Positions 34,246 to 45,900 of a DNA stretch of 64,000 nucleotides are shown here, one piece after another (the stretch's first letter is position 1; every line of letters begins with the position of its first letter). The notes beneath the pieces are model-generated. The model did no database searches and was not told where the DNA came from. It saw only the letters and a list, made by a program, of their open reading frames with translations. The stretch covers positions 1 through 64,000 of the forward strand of contig NC_088801.1 of the NCBI RefSeq assembly GCF_011386835.1. Reading direction: 5' to 3'. Made by a program: the position numbers and the translations under genes. This DNA is from Chrysemys picta bellii. Its lineage: Eukaryota > Chordata > Testudines > Emydidae.

Positions 34246-34864
34246 TCCCATATTGCGGCCATACAAAGTGCATTATAAGAACATTAGTAAAGTCACAAAG
34301 TCAAGCACTGAGAACTCAGGAAGTGCCAGCACTAAGGTTCCTGTCACCCTTAGTTTGGTGCCCTGTAGCTACTCACCAGCATCATCCCACAAGCCTGGAG
34401 CTGCTGGAAACCCGAAATTTCTGTCCCATGCAAAGTTGTTTTCATTCTGAACCAGAATGAGAAGCCAGAATAGTAGAATTGCTCACAAAACAGTCTGAAA
34501 GTTTTGAAAAATGCAGTTCGGGGACAGAAATGTTTGTCTGATACACACGACGTTTCATTTTCACTTGTATTTGATATTATTTAATATAAAATAAAAATCT
34601 AACCAAAACTGTCAGAGAAACATTTTCGGGTGAGATTCCCAATGGGACGCGGGTGCCCGAATCGCTGGGCTGGGGGGATTCTGATGCGGGGGCTCCCTCA
34701 CTCTCCCCTGTGGAAGCTGTTCCAACTGGGCGTAAGTAATTAACGACTCCTTGGAGCAGGGGCACGTGAACTTGACCCTCCCAGGTAAGTGCCCCTCCCC
34801 CACGGCTATAGCGTCATGTCACCGGCTCAGTGACTCTTTAAATGTTTATCTGCAGTGGAGCAGG

Positions 34865-34955
34865 AGAGCCGCACATCAGCCTGTCCCGTGGCCCAGGGGT
34901 GAGAGCTCTCTCCTGTGCGGGGGGAGATCCAGAGTCAAATCCCTTCACCCCATCG
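34865..34955 (+). mobile_element. tRNA-like SINE head
   Basis: gtggcccaggggtgagagct resembles a polymerase III A box, and gatccagagtcaaatccc, about 30 bp later, a degenerate B box. The spacing is tRNA-like but no full cloverleaf is apparent, so a SINE remnant is likelier than a tRNA gene. Confidence 0.4.
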
Positions 34956-35279
34956 AGCGGTGGTGGGGGGACTGAACCCCACTCTCCCCCCTGCTGGGTG
35001 AGTGCGTGAACTCCTGGGTAACGGCGAGTGCTGCTGGCGGCTGTTCTTGCAAACCGCAGCTTAGGTGCCTGACCCCAGGCCCGGCTCCCAGCTGTGAATC
35101 CCACCCCGAGGGAGGCGCCTCCCTCCAGCCCGGACTTGGGCGACAAACGCCAGGAGAGGAGCAGGGCTTAGCACCCCCCTTTCCTCAGCATCTCCCGTTG
35201 GCTAGCTCGGTGGCTCCCCGCCCAGGGTGCTGGGTTTTGGGAAGCCCATTCATTGTCTAGGAAGCCTGGGAACCCTCAT

Positions 35280-35960
35280 GTAACTGTGGAGGCAAATATT
35301 AGTGTCGATAAACGTGTAATGAGGTTGGTGCAAGTTGTCTGATGTCAACCTGCCTTTGGAGCGCAGACCAGGCCTCAGTTCAGTTCTGTCCCCAGTTTTG
35401 TTCACCAAGGATAGAGCAGAGATAAAGGAGGTTCAGATGAATAACAAAATCACTTGGGTCTGGGAAACCCGCTACGTGAGGAGAGATTAATGAGAAGGGG
35501 CTGTTTAGTTTAGAGAGACAATGATAAATGTACAAACTAACGAATGGCAGAGAGCAGGTCATTCAGGGCTTCTCTTTACCCCCTCTCATAATGCAAGAGC
35601 AACAGGACACGCGATGAAGCGGAGGGAAGAAAAGGTAAAACTGACACATGGACACCCATGTACATAACACATAACTCCGCTGTAGAGTTCATGGCCACAG
35701 GTTGTCATGTGCGGGGTTCAGAGGAGAATTGGAGACTCAGACAGACAGGCAGCACCTCCACAGTTACACGAGAGAGAATGAAAACACAAAACCAAGTCTC
35801 CAGTGTTTGGAAGGGATCTAAACCCTCCCCCTCAGGGCACAAGCCTCCCAGGCACTAACTATCTGGAGTTAGGAGGAAATTCTCTCTAAGGGTGAATTAT
35901 TCCATACATGTCCACTAGAGGGTTTTTTTCCCCCTTCCCCTGAATCAGCTGGTACCAGTC
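35280..35960 (+). mobile_element. Degraded LINE-like sequence
   Basis: cgctacgtgaggagagatta, ggggctgtttagtttagaga and ggaagggatctaaaccctcc resemble an older CR1-type 3' region. Weak. Confidence 0.4.
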
Positions 35961-36108
35961 AGTTTCAGAGAGAGAAGAGGGGGCTAGATGGATGCCTGGT
36001 CTGATCTGGTCGGGTGTTTCCTGTGTTCCCATTGGAGTGAATTGAAATGTGTCAGACACTTTACCTCGAAAGGCAACGTAATCAAAGCCAAATCTTGTGT
36101 TTTAACAG

Positions 36109-36913
36109 AGAGAGCTCACCTGGAGAATTACTCTTGGCTGAAGTGAACATGCTACATAGGTGCAAAGATGAGTTGCCAGGAAATATTCATCAGCAGCATG
36201 ACATCACATGGAAGAATGTGCTCTACTTCTAAAGCAAGTTACTCTTCCAGTAACCACACATCCCTACCTGAAGAAAAGAGACAAATCGCAGAAACAGCAA
36301 AGCAGAGAGCAATTGAGATTCTGAGAGATGCCCTGAAGAAGAAGGACCGAGTGCTGATGGAGAAGCCCCAGGAGCTGTTTTCCGGTGATAGTGGAGATCC
36401 CAAATCCTGGATGAAACGCCATGCGATACTGACAGAAAAGTTAGTTCGAGATCTCATCTCAGAGCTGGAAGCTGTGAAGTTTAAGGAGGATCTAACAGAG
36501 AAAAATACGTATGCATATGTTTATTCAAAGTCTGGAGACAAAACGGTATATTTGTGCCCACTGTTCTGGAAGGCTTCTACAGATCTTGGGAAAGATTCCC
36601 AGCCAGGGACTCTTATCCATGAAGTGTCTCACTTCCTGGGGATACGAGATATCACCTATCACGAAGCCAGTATCTCTGTTGCCTGCAGAGGGAAGTTAGT
36701 AGAAGGGAAATCAGGCTCCTGTGCCTCAGATCTGAATCCCCTTGAGAAAGCACTATTAAATGCTAACAACATTGAGTATGAATTTGAAATTACCCTAAAT
36801 CACAAAGGAAAATACGAGAATGGAAAATACACCTGCTGTGGGGAAGAAGCCGTGAACTCAGTTTGTGAGAGAGTTGTGCCTGATGAGTTTCTTACCTGCA
36901 ATTTCCAGGGAAG
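36109..36913 (+). CDS. M35-ApoL gene exon 2 (metallopeptidase domain)
   Basis: The acceptor is cttgtgttttaacag ending 36108 and the donor is GGAAG|GTAAGC at 36914. The start ATG at 36168 (caaagATGa) is chosen because the frame stays open to the donor and carries the peptidase domain. Reading through the donor meets a stop at once (TAA at 36915), so unspliced product would end at 249 aa. In-frame Met11 and Met17 are alternative starts. Confidence 0.8.
36149..36232 (+). other. Overlapping upstream ORF (27 codons)
   Basis: An ATG at 36149 (gaacATGc) lies 19 bases before the main start in another frame. It runs past that start to a stop at 36230-36232. If used, it would reduce initiation at 36168, a common form of translational control. 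Confidence 0.5.
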
Positions 36914-39900
36914 GTAAGCAACTCTCCTTTCCCATGGGCAGTGCATGTTGTGGGTGGTTCCCTCCCTATTGACTGTATGGCACTGGTGCCTAGGGACCCC
37001 ACACAGGGATTGCGTCCCCATGGTGCTAGGAGCTGTACTCAGGGAAGACAGCCCTTGCCCCAGGGTGCTCGCAATCCAGGATTATGATAAGGTACAAGTG
37101 GGTGGAAGAAACAGACAACCAGGGCAGGGTGGGGAGAGGAGATGGTGACAGTAAAATGAACACTATGAGCCAGACCCTCAGCTGGCGTAACCCAGCCTGC
37201 CTCCAGAGAGATAAATGGCACTATGCCAATTACATTAGCTGAGACCTGCTCACAACTCTATGTCATAGCTCCTACATCTCAGCCTTCCTCAGGCCAGCCA
37301 CTGTCAGACAGCCACTGTCAGCCTACAGCCATTGCTTCATTGGGCACCATGGCAGGGGTAAATCTCAAGGAGGGATTTGAAGAAGGATATGGTGGGAGTT
37401 TAGGAGAAGGTATGAAGATGCTTATGGATGAATGACTAGCCGGCAGTACGGGATCGCAGGAAGGCAGGGCTCAGTGCTGCGATAAATACTGTAACTGCTG
37501 CAGGGGGTGGGCCCTACCAGCAAAGTCCAGAAGCTGGGGTTTGACGTGGGAGAGGAGAGGGAGCCAGGGGAGTGACACAAAGATGGGGTTGTGACGGGTT
37601 GGGTCACAGAGACTCCATCAAGACTGTCACTAGATGTGCTGAGATACCACTGAGCCTAACCCTTCTACCAGCAAGGGCACCCCTTTACTCTGTCTAGCTG
37701 GGCCAGATCCTACAAGTCTCATCCAGCACAGATCCAGAGGCAGGAGTCACACCCCTCCTGCAGAACACAGACACTGAGATTCACTCAGCTCTGGGCAGAC
37801 TACAGTTAAAAGGGACTTTACTCAGCACTCTGTGCACAGACCTTCTGGGAGCCTAAACCCCAAATAAATCCATTTTACTCTGTATAAAGCTTTATACAGG
37901 TGTAACCCTTCTGCCAGGCCAGTTGATAGCAGCAAGGGCTGGGTTCAGTACATAGGGGTCCCTTCCCAACAGCGTGACACAGAACCAGCTCAAGCCCCCA
38001 CCCAGTGACCTGGGAAAATCTTACACACACCCCTGGGCGCCTCGAAGAGGCAATACTTCCCCTGTCGCAAGCACAGAGCCTCGGTGTAGCAGAAAATGTT
38101 TAATAACATGAGGTAAATGACATAGCATTAAATTGGGAAAACACCACAACTAGAGTTCATAGACCAAACCATGAGCGACGACCCACCCCAGCAGATTGGG
38201 CCGTGTCCTTTCCCGTTGGCTCTTGAAACCAGCGACCCAAGAATCACCAAAGTCCCAAAAGTCCAACAACCCCAAAGTCTCTTGGATCCAGCAACTCAAG
38301 AATCACCAAAGTCCCAAGAGTCCAACAACCCCCCAAAGTCTCTGTCCCTGGTCAGTGCAGCCCCAGAGTTCAAGGGGGGGGGCACGCAGGGTGTTAAGGG
38401 GCACCTTACGTGATCTGAGGCCGACCAGCTGCTTCTCCGTGGGGTTCCGCCACAGCTTTCACCACGAGCCGCTCCACTCCACCAGCTGTCCCGTGAGCTG
38501 CTCCCGCCGTCCATGAACTGCTCTGGCAGCTGCTCCGCTCTGCTCACCAACCTGTGAGCCGCTCAGCCCTGCTCCACTTCAGCCGTCCCTTGGGCCGCTC
38601 CCACAAGGCTCCGCTCCGCTCTGCTAGCTGCTCCTCCAGCCGCTCAGCTCCGCTCGTCCCCGCAAGGGTCCACTCGGCTAGCTGCTCCACCAGCCGCTTA
38701 GCAATATAGCTTCAGGCTCCCCCACTAGTTAACACAGCCTCAGTGATCTCAGCTCTTAGTAACTTTAGCTCTTTTGTGATTTCAGCAAGTAGTAGGGGAG
38801 CCCCAGTGCTAGTGCACCATTAGCCCAAGTGAATTCAGCTCAGCAGCCTGTAACTAGACTCCTGATGGAATCAAAGTTAGCTCTGACATTCAATGGTGGA
38901 GAGAGAAAGAGATGCAATTGGTGTTTCAAGCTCTGAAAACAAGCCCACACCAACAGGTACAAATACCTGTCCCCATCCTCTCTCCAGTCACTGGGTTTTG
39001 TAACCCATGCCCCTTGTCAAGCAAGTGCTACTTAGGTAATGGTGAAGGACTCACTCAGTCCTTCTGTCATACAACAGTTCCACTGGCCTTGATTCACAGA
39101 ATCAGGGTAACAAAACTTTATTCTTCCTGCCCCAATAACAGAGAAATTGGGGATCCCACACCAGCCAAAGTAACCACTTTGAGTTGCTGTTGTTTCATGC
39201 CAGGCGGGTGGGTGTGCCTATGCAAACAAGATCAGCCCCTGGAGTTCTTTTCCACACTCGCCATAATTCACCACCAGATGTCAGGGTAGAGCTCATCCTG
39301 ACTCTGCTTACACAGGTAAACTAGTAAATTGTCCGCCCTCTATAACACTGATAGAGAGATATGCACAGCTGTTTATGTCTATGTCAGTGTCTATGATATG
39401 CACATCATGTCTATGTCAGTGTCAGATAAACTGGTTAGCATGGGGGACTTTAATGCAAGGATTGGAAGTTATGTGGTAATCTGGTGGCCAGCCGTTGGGC
39501 AGCATTGGACTGGGAAAGAGAATAGCAATGGAACAAGGCTACTTAGTGAGTGTGTCAAGCAGCAATTAGCAATCCTGAATACCTTTTTCCACCTACCAGA
39601 CCTTTTTCCACCTCCAGGTATTAATCACTTACTCTGGATTTATTAATAAACAAAAGTGATTTTATTAAGTATAAAAAGTAGGATTTAAGTGGTTCAAGTA
39701 ATAACAGACAGAACAAGGTAAGTTACTAAGTAAAATAAAATCAAAAACGCAAGGCTAACTTAATACACTGAGGATCTAGTTACAGGTAATATATCACCCT
39801 CAAAGGTGTTCCAATAAGCATGTTTCACAGACTGGATTCTTTCCTAGCCTGGGCCCAATCCTTTCCCCGGTACAGTCCTTGTCCCAGTGGGGGCAGGCAG

Positions 39901-42900
39901 CAAGCTCTCTGCTCTGGTCACAGCATCAGAGCCAGCGTGAGCCCCCTCTCCGGTGTGCAGGGGGGCGGGGAGCATCTCTCCCTCCCACTCAGCCCCAGGG
40001 GTCCAGTTACAGGTAGGCAGGTATCCTGAGCCCAGCAGCCCCTCCCTCCTGCCAGCCAGGTCATTTGCATTTCACTGACCATTTCCCTCTTAGCCAATTG
40101 GTTAGCGGGATTCAAATTCAAATCCTCGGCCGTTACAGGAGCGGGGCCTGGATCTTGTCCCAAAGAGACACAGTCACCCCCCAACAGGACCTCACAGCCG
40201 AGATCCTGGAGAACCCCAACTACCAGCCAGCCCGACCCCTCCTGGGTCTGCACAGGGATCCGGGCCATAGGCAGGGCGAGGGCCTTCATCCCGGGGACCT
40301 TCACCCAGGTCACACAGCCCCTCTGTGACCTTCACCCAGGTCACACAGCACCCCCCTGCACCACCCGGGGCCTGACAACAGTTCTCTCTGTCCCAGGGTC
40401 TCGCCACCCCAGGCATGTCTCCCCATTGACCATCACCTTCCACTCCCACTGGGGGTCCGAGGGGCCTGAGCCCAGGAGACTCCATGCAGACATATAGGCC
40501 GGGGCCAGGCGTGGGAGCCTGTCCACCACCCACCCATCTGGCTGACAGCGTCTCTGGCCTTGGGACCCAGCAAGGGAGCTAGACACCGGGGCTTTTCCGC
40601 AGGGTCCCCCTGGTTCAAATCGCCAGCCTTGCCGTGTGGTGGGCATCCACCTCCCCCCTCCCTCCTTAACCAGGAGCAGCAATTTAGTGTCGAGCTCCCT
40701 GCGGAACTGGCAGCCCGGGGTCTATCCCCACTCACCCCTGGGAAGCCCCCTATGCCTCTCCGCTCCACCAGCGCCAGTCCATGCTGCCGCTGCTTCTCCT
40801 GCAGCTTTTCCTCGGGCTCTTGCTCTCTCTCACGGTCCTCTCGCTCTCTCGGACTCAGCTCCAGTCCCATCTGTCTCCGATCCCGATGGGGAACCCGATC
40901 GTGAAGACCCCCGTCCAGCTGGGGACAGGACTCTTGGGGATGCCTGGCTACTGCTCCAGCTGCTCCCAGATCCTCTTGTAGCCCCGTCTGGGTCAGGAAT
41001 CTGCTCCTTAGAGCGGTCCTCGTCCTCCAGCTGCCCGATTAACTGGGCCTTGGTGAACTTCCCAATGCGTAACCCTCTCTTTGCACAGGATCACAATGTC
41101 CTTCTTGAGGAGATGGTGATAGGCCATCACTCCGCTGTTCCCCAGGTGCTTTGGACTCAGAGGCCTGTGTGCTCTTAGCTCCCCCATGGTTTCCAGGAAG
41201 AACCCCTAGTGTGCCAGCCCTTCTCGTGGTCACCACCTCTCTGCCAGGGTCGAGCTTCAGACTCCTCCGCCCCTGGGACCGTTCTCTGCAATCCCCAGGG
41301 GGACCCCGTTACTCCAACAGTCCTTCTCGCTGGTCACACACTCCCAGAGGTTAAGCGTAGTTCCTCCGCCCCCTGAAACCGCCCCTCTCTGAGCCTTCAG
41401 CACACCTGGTCCTCGTCAATCCCCCTTCGTTTTACTGCTCCCCAGTCACTTACGGCAGGAAGCGCCATCCACGGGGTGCAGTAGATCCCACCTCTACCAC
41501 CAGTTGTCACGGAGTGTGGGGGAGTCAGGACCTCGCACCCCCGGCTTCCTGCGATTCACCGGGACTCTCAGCCAGCCAGTAAAGCAACAGGTTTATTTAG
41601 ACAACAGGAAGATAGTTCAAGACAGGTCTTGCAGGTACAGACAACAGGACCCGCTCAGTTAGGTCCATCTTGGGGGGCCAGAGAGGCCAGAGCCCTGTCT
41701 GGTCTCCCCTCCATTTCCCCAGCCAGCTCCAAACTGAAACTCTCTGGCCCCTGCTCTCGCCTCTGTCTCTTTCCCGGGCCAGGAGGTCACCTGATCTCTT
41801 TGTTCTCCAACACCTTCAGCTGGCAGCTTGCAGGGGAGGGGCCTAGGCCATCAGTTGCCAGGAGACAGGGCGTCGGCCATTCTCTGTGCAGACACCATCA
41901 CCCTGGCCCCCTAGGGCTCTGCAACCATCACACAGCCCTAGACACTTGAGAAAGGCAAAGGGGAAACTGAGGCACCCACACAGCACTCAGAGAAAACATT
42001 CCCACTTCATCACAAGTGGTCAGTAGGTTTCCGGTATAGGGTGGTGTTTATGTGACCATCGCTTATTTGCACTGTAGTGTTCAGGAAGTGGATCTCTTGT
42101 GTGGACTGGTCCTGAATAGGGACTGGGAGTGGCTGGCTCACTACAAAAGCAATTTCCCCTCTCTTGGTATTGACATCTCCTCGTCAATTATTGGGAGTGG
42201 ACCACATCCACCCTGACTAAATTGGCCTTCACAATTAGTTCTCCACTTGTAAGGTAACTCCCTTCTCTTCATGTGCCAATATATATGTATGCCTGTATCT
42301 GTATTTTCATTCCATGCATCTGAAGAAGAGGTTTTTTACCCATGAAAGCTTATGCCCAAATAAATCTGTTAGTCTTTAAAGTGCCACAAGGACTCCTTGT
42401 TCTTTTTGCGGATACAGACTAACAGGGCTACCCCTCTGATTCTCAGACTACAGCCATTGTCAGCCTGCCCACTGTCACACTACAGCCACTGTCAGACAGC
42501 CTGTCAGGGTTCCCCCCCACACTCTGAACTCTGGGGTACAGATGTGGGGACCTGCATGAAAGACCCCCTAAATTTATATTCCACCAGCTTAGGTTAAAAA
42601 CTTCCCCAAGGCACAAATTCCTTTCCTTGTCCTTGGACGGTATTGCTGCCACCACCAAGTGATTTACACAACCATTCAGGGAAGGGTCACTTGGAATCCC
42701 TAGCCCCCCAAAATATCCCCCCAAGTCCCTTCACCCCCTTTTCCTGGGGAGGCTTGAGAATAATATACCAACCGATTGCCTTAGCAATGTGAGCCCCAAC
42801 CAGACCCTTTGTCTTCAGGACACTGAAATCAATCAGCTTCTTAAAAGAACTTTATTGTAAAGAAAAAGCGAAAGAATCACAACTGCAAAATCAGGCTGGA

Positions 42901-45900
42901 AGGTAACTTTACAGGGCTATAAAAAGATTTAAAACACAGAGGATTCCCCCCTGGGCTCAGCTTCACAGTTACAAAAACAGGAATAAAATGACCTCTGTAG
43001 CATAGGAGAATTCACAAGCTAAAACAAAAGGTAACCTAACGCATTTCCTTGCCTACTCACAATTTCTGTGGTTTTAGATGGATTATTCCAGGTATATTTT
43101 CAGGAGATGATGTACCTGCTTTGCCTCTCCCTCCATCTGGAGAGGAAACACAAAAGAGAGCACAAACAAATCACCCCCCCCCCGCCAGATTTGAAAATAT
43201 CTTCTTTCCTCATTCGTCCTTCTAATCAAGTGCCAACTAGGTTATTTGAGCTTTTTAACCCCTTACAGGTAAAGCGATTCAGTGCAGCTGCCAAGGAGGG
43301 ATTTTATGCCACCCTTCTCTCTATATTTATGACACAACCATTCTCAGACTACAGCCATTGTCAACCTAGCCACTGTCAGACTACAGCCACTGTCAGCCTA
43401 ACCACGGTCAGACAGTCACTGTCAGACTACAGCCATTGTCAGCCTAGCCATTGTCATACAGCCATTGTTTCACTGGGCACTATGGCAGAGGTAAATCTGA
43501 AGGAGGATTGCAGAGGACGAGGTGGGAGTTTAGGAGAAGGTATGAAGGTGCTGGTGGATGAAAGACCAGCCAGCAGTAAGGGATGAAGTAATGGGTAGAG
43601 GGAAGGCCAGGGTCAGCGTTGTGATAAAAACTGTAACTCAGGGGTTCTCAACCTTTTTCTGTCTGAGGCCCCCCCCAACATGCTATAAAAACTCCACAGC
43701 CCCCCTGTGCCACAACAACTGTTTTTCTGCATATAAAAACCAGGGCTTAGGGGCACCAAGCAGGGCAAGTGCCCAGGGCCCCACATCACAGGGGGCCCAG
43801 CAAAGCTGCATTGCTCCGGCTTCGACTTCAGCCCCAGGGGGCGGGGCTCAGGGCCCCGGGGTTCAGCCCCATGCAGTCGGGCTTTGGCTTTCTGCTCTGG
43901 GCCCCAGCAAATCTAATGCCGGCCATGCTTGGCGGATCCCCTGAAACCTGCTCACGGCCCCCCATGGGGCCCCAGACCCCTGGTTGAGAATCACTGCTAT
44001 AACTGACTGGGGGGATGGGGCTGAACAGGGAAGGGCCCAACCGGCAAGGACCAGGAGCTGGGGTTTGACATGGGGGAGGAGAGGGAGCCAGGGGAGTGAC
44101 ACAACGGGGTGATGTGGGTGGAGCAGGGAGCCGGGAAGCTCATCCCAGCAGGAGGGTTTTGAACGAATCTGAGGGGGAAGGTGGCTGGCTGTGAGGCCGG
44201 AGATGAGCGGACAGGAATTGAGGTGAGAGATGATCAGGCCTGGGCCCCACAAATCAGAACGTCTGGTTTCTTTTTTAAGTTAATTTTTAAGGGGAGGGTG
44301 TTGTTTGTGCTCCCCTACCTGGGGAGTGTCGGAGTCGAACCCCCTCAGCAGAACCGGCTGCGCGATCAGCAAACGGAGCCCGGGCTGGCCCTGGAGCCCC
44401 TGGCTGGGCGATGAACCACCGGAAAGCTCTCTCCTCCCACCCAGGATTCCTGGTCACCTGAGGACAGGATTCAAAGCCTTTTGTCAGCTCACGGCAGAGC
44501 GAGATCTGGTCTGATTTCTGCCCGGTTCCCCAGGGACCCACTGTCAGCGCGGCCCTGCCTTCCGCTGTCACCTTCCCCGGCAACTTGCCTCAGTGCAATA
44601 ATCCCCAGGCCTCTGTCACGGTTCCCAGGGCACTCACAGCCGAGTCACCTGGTGAACCCCTGCCCCTAGCGAGAGGGAGCCTGGCCTGTGGGCACTGGCT
44701 GTTAACTTGTTAGCACCACCGGCTCGTTAGCTGCTCAACGCTCTTCTCTGGGCTATGCTGGCCCTGTTCTCACATTGCAGGCTAGCAGGAGGTACACCTC
44801 AGTCTCTGAGCCCCCGTGAGTCGCTCCCCTGTGATCTCGGTCCCTGACACTGGCTACTCACAGAAACCCGAGAGCCTCTGCCCCCAGAGGAGCCATGTGC
44901 CCAGTTTTACCTGAAACTCCTGCTCCTGTAAACAACACAGCATCTGTACTACATCAGAAGGTTTATTTAAGAAATGACGGAGATTCTACTAGAAACAAGA
45001 GCGCGATGGAAATAAATGGTCGTGTGTAGGGTTACCATACGTCCGGATTTTCCCGGACATGTCCGGATTTTTGGTTCTCAAATCCCCGTCCGGGAGGAAT
45101 TTCCAAAAAGCCAAACATGTCCGGGAAAATGGGGCGGCATGGTAAGGGGACCGCCTCCTCCCCGGGGTTCAACTTTCCCAGCTCCAGCTGTTCTCCCCAG
45201 CGCAGCAGCAGCCAGAGCCCGGGAGGAGGTGGCTGCGAGTTGGGATGCCACCGTCCGGCGCCGCTCAGCCAGGGCTGGGGCCGGGCCGGGGCCGGTGGGG
45301 CCGGGGGTGCTCGGCTGCCGGCCGGGGCTGGGCCAGAGCCGCTCGGCCGGAACCGGGGCCTGAGCCGAGCCAGAGCCACTGGGACTGGGGCTGGCGCTGG
45401 GGGTGCTCGGCCAGCGCCGCTCGGCCAGGGTCGGGCCGGAGCGGTTCGGCCGGGCCGGTGGGGCCGGGGGTGCTCGGCCGCTGGCTGGAACCGGGGCCTG
45501 AGCTGAGCTGGGCCAGAGCGACCGGGGCTGGGGGTGCTCGGCCACCGGCCGGTGCTGCTCGGCCAGCGCCGCTTGGCCAGGGCCAGGGGTGCTCGGCCGC
45601 TGGCCGGCGGCCGGAACTGGGGCCTGAGCCGGAGCGACTGGGGCTGGGGGTGCTCAGCCGGCGACCCAGGGCCTGAGCCGGGCCGGAGCCGCCAGGGCCA
45701 GAGCCTCTTGGCCGGCTGCCGGAGGGAGCCGCTCGGCCGGAGGGAGCCGCTTGGCCGGGGGGGCCGGACAGGGCCGCGTCTCCTCGCGCCCCCCCGATCC
45801 CCAACCCCAGCTTACCTGCTGCCTGCCTCTTTCAGGCTTCCCGCGAACATTTGATTCGCGGGAAGCGGGGGGGGGGAGCAGGGGGCGGAGCGTTCAGGGG

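Larger units (their letters stand above)
29587..36108 (+). other. Intron 1 of the M35-ApoL gene (predicted)
   Basis: It contains CR1 remnants, microsatellites, a PLE tail and a tRNA-like SINE (listed separately). Around 29790-29840 a short segment (gagcgacgtagttacaccga) looks like an interspersed repeat fragment. No additional coding exon is evident. Confidence 0.5.

Noticed and set aside
36917..37600. Extension of the peptidase exon or an alternative last exon after 36914
   Set aside because: The frame stops at 36917 directly in the donor, and the following sequence is an interspersed repeat.
44290..44420. Perfect B-box-like ggttcgactcc on the minus strand
   Set aside because: No A box at the proper distance and no cloverleaf pairing; probably another SINE remnant, left unassigned.
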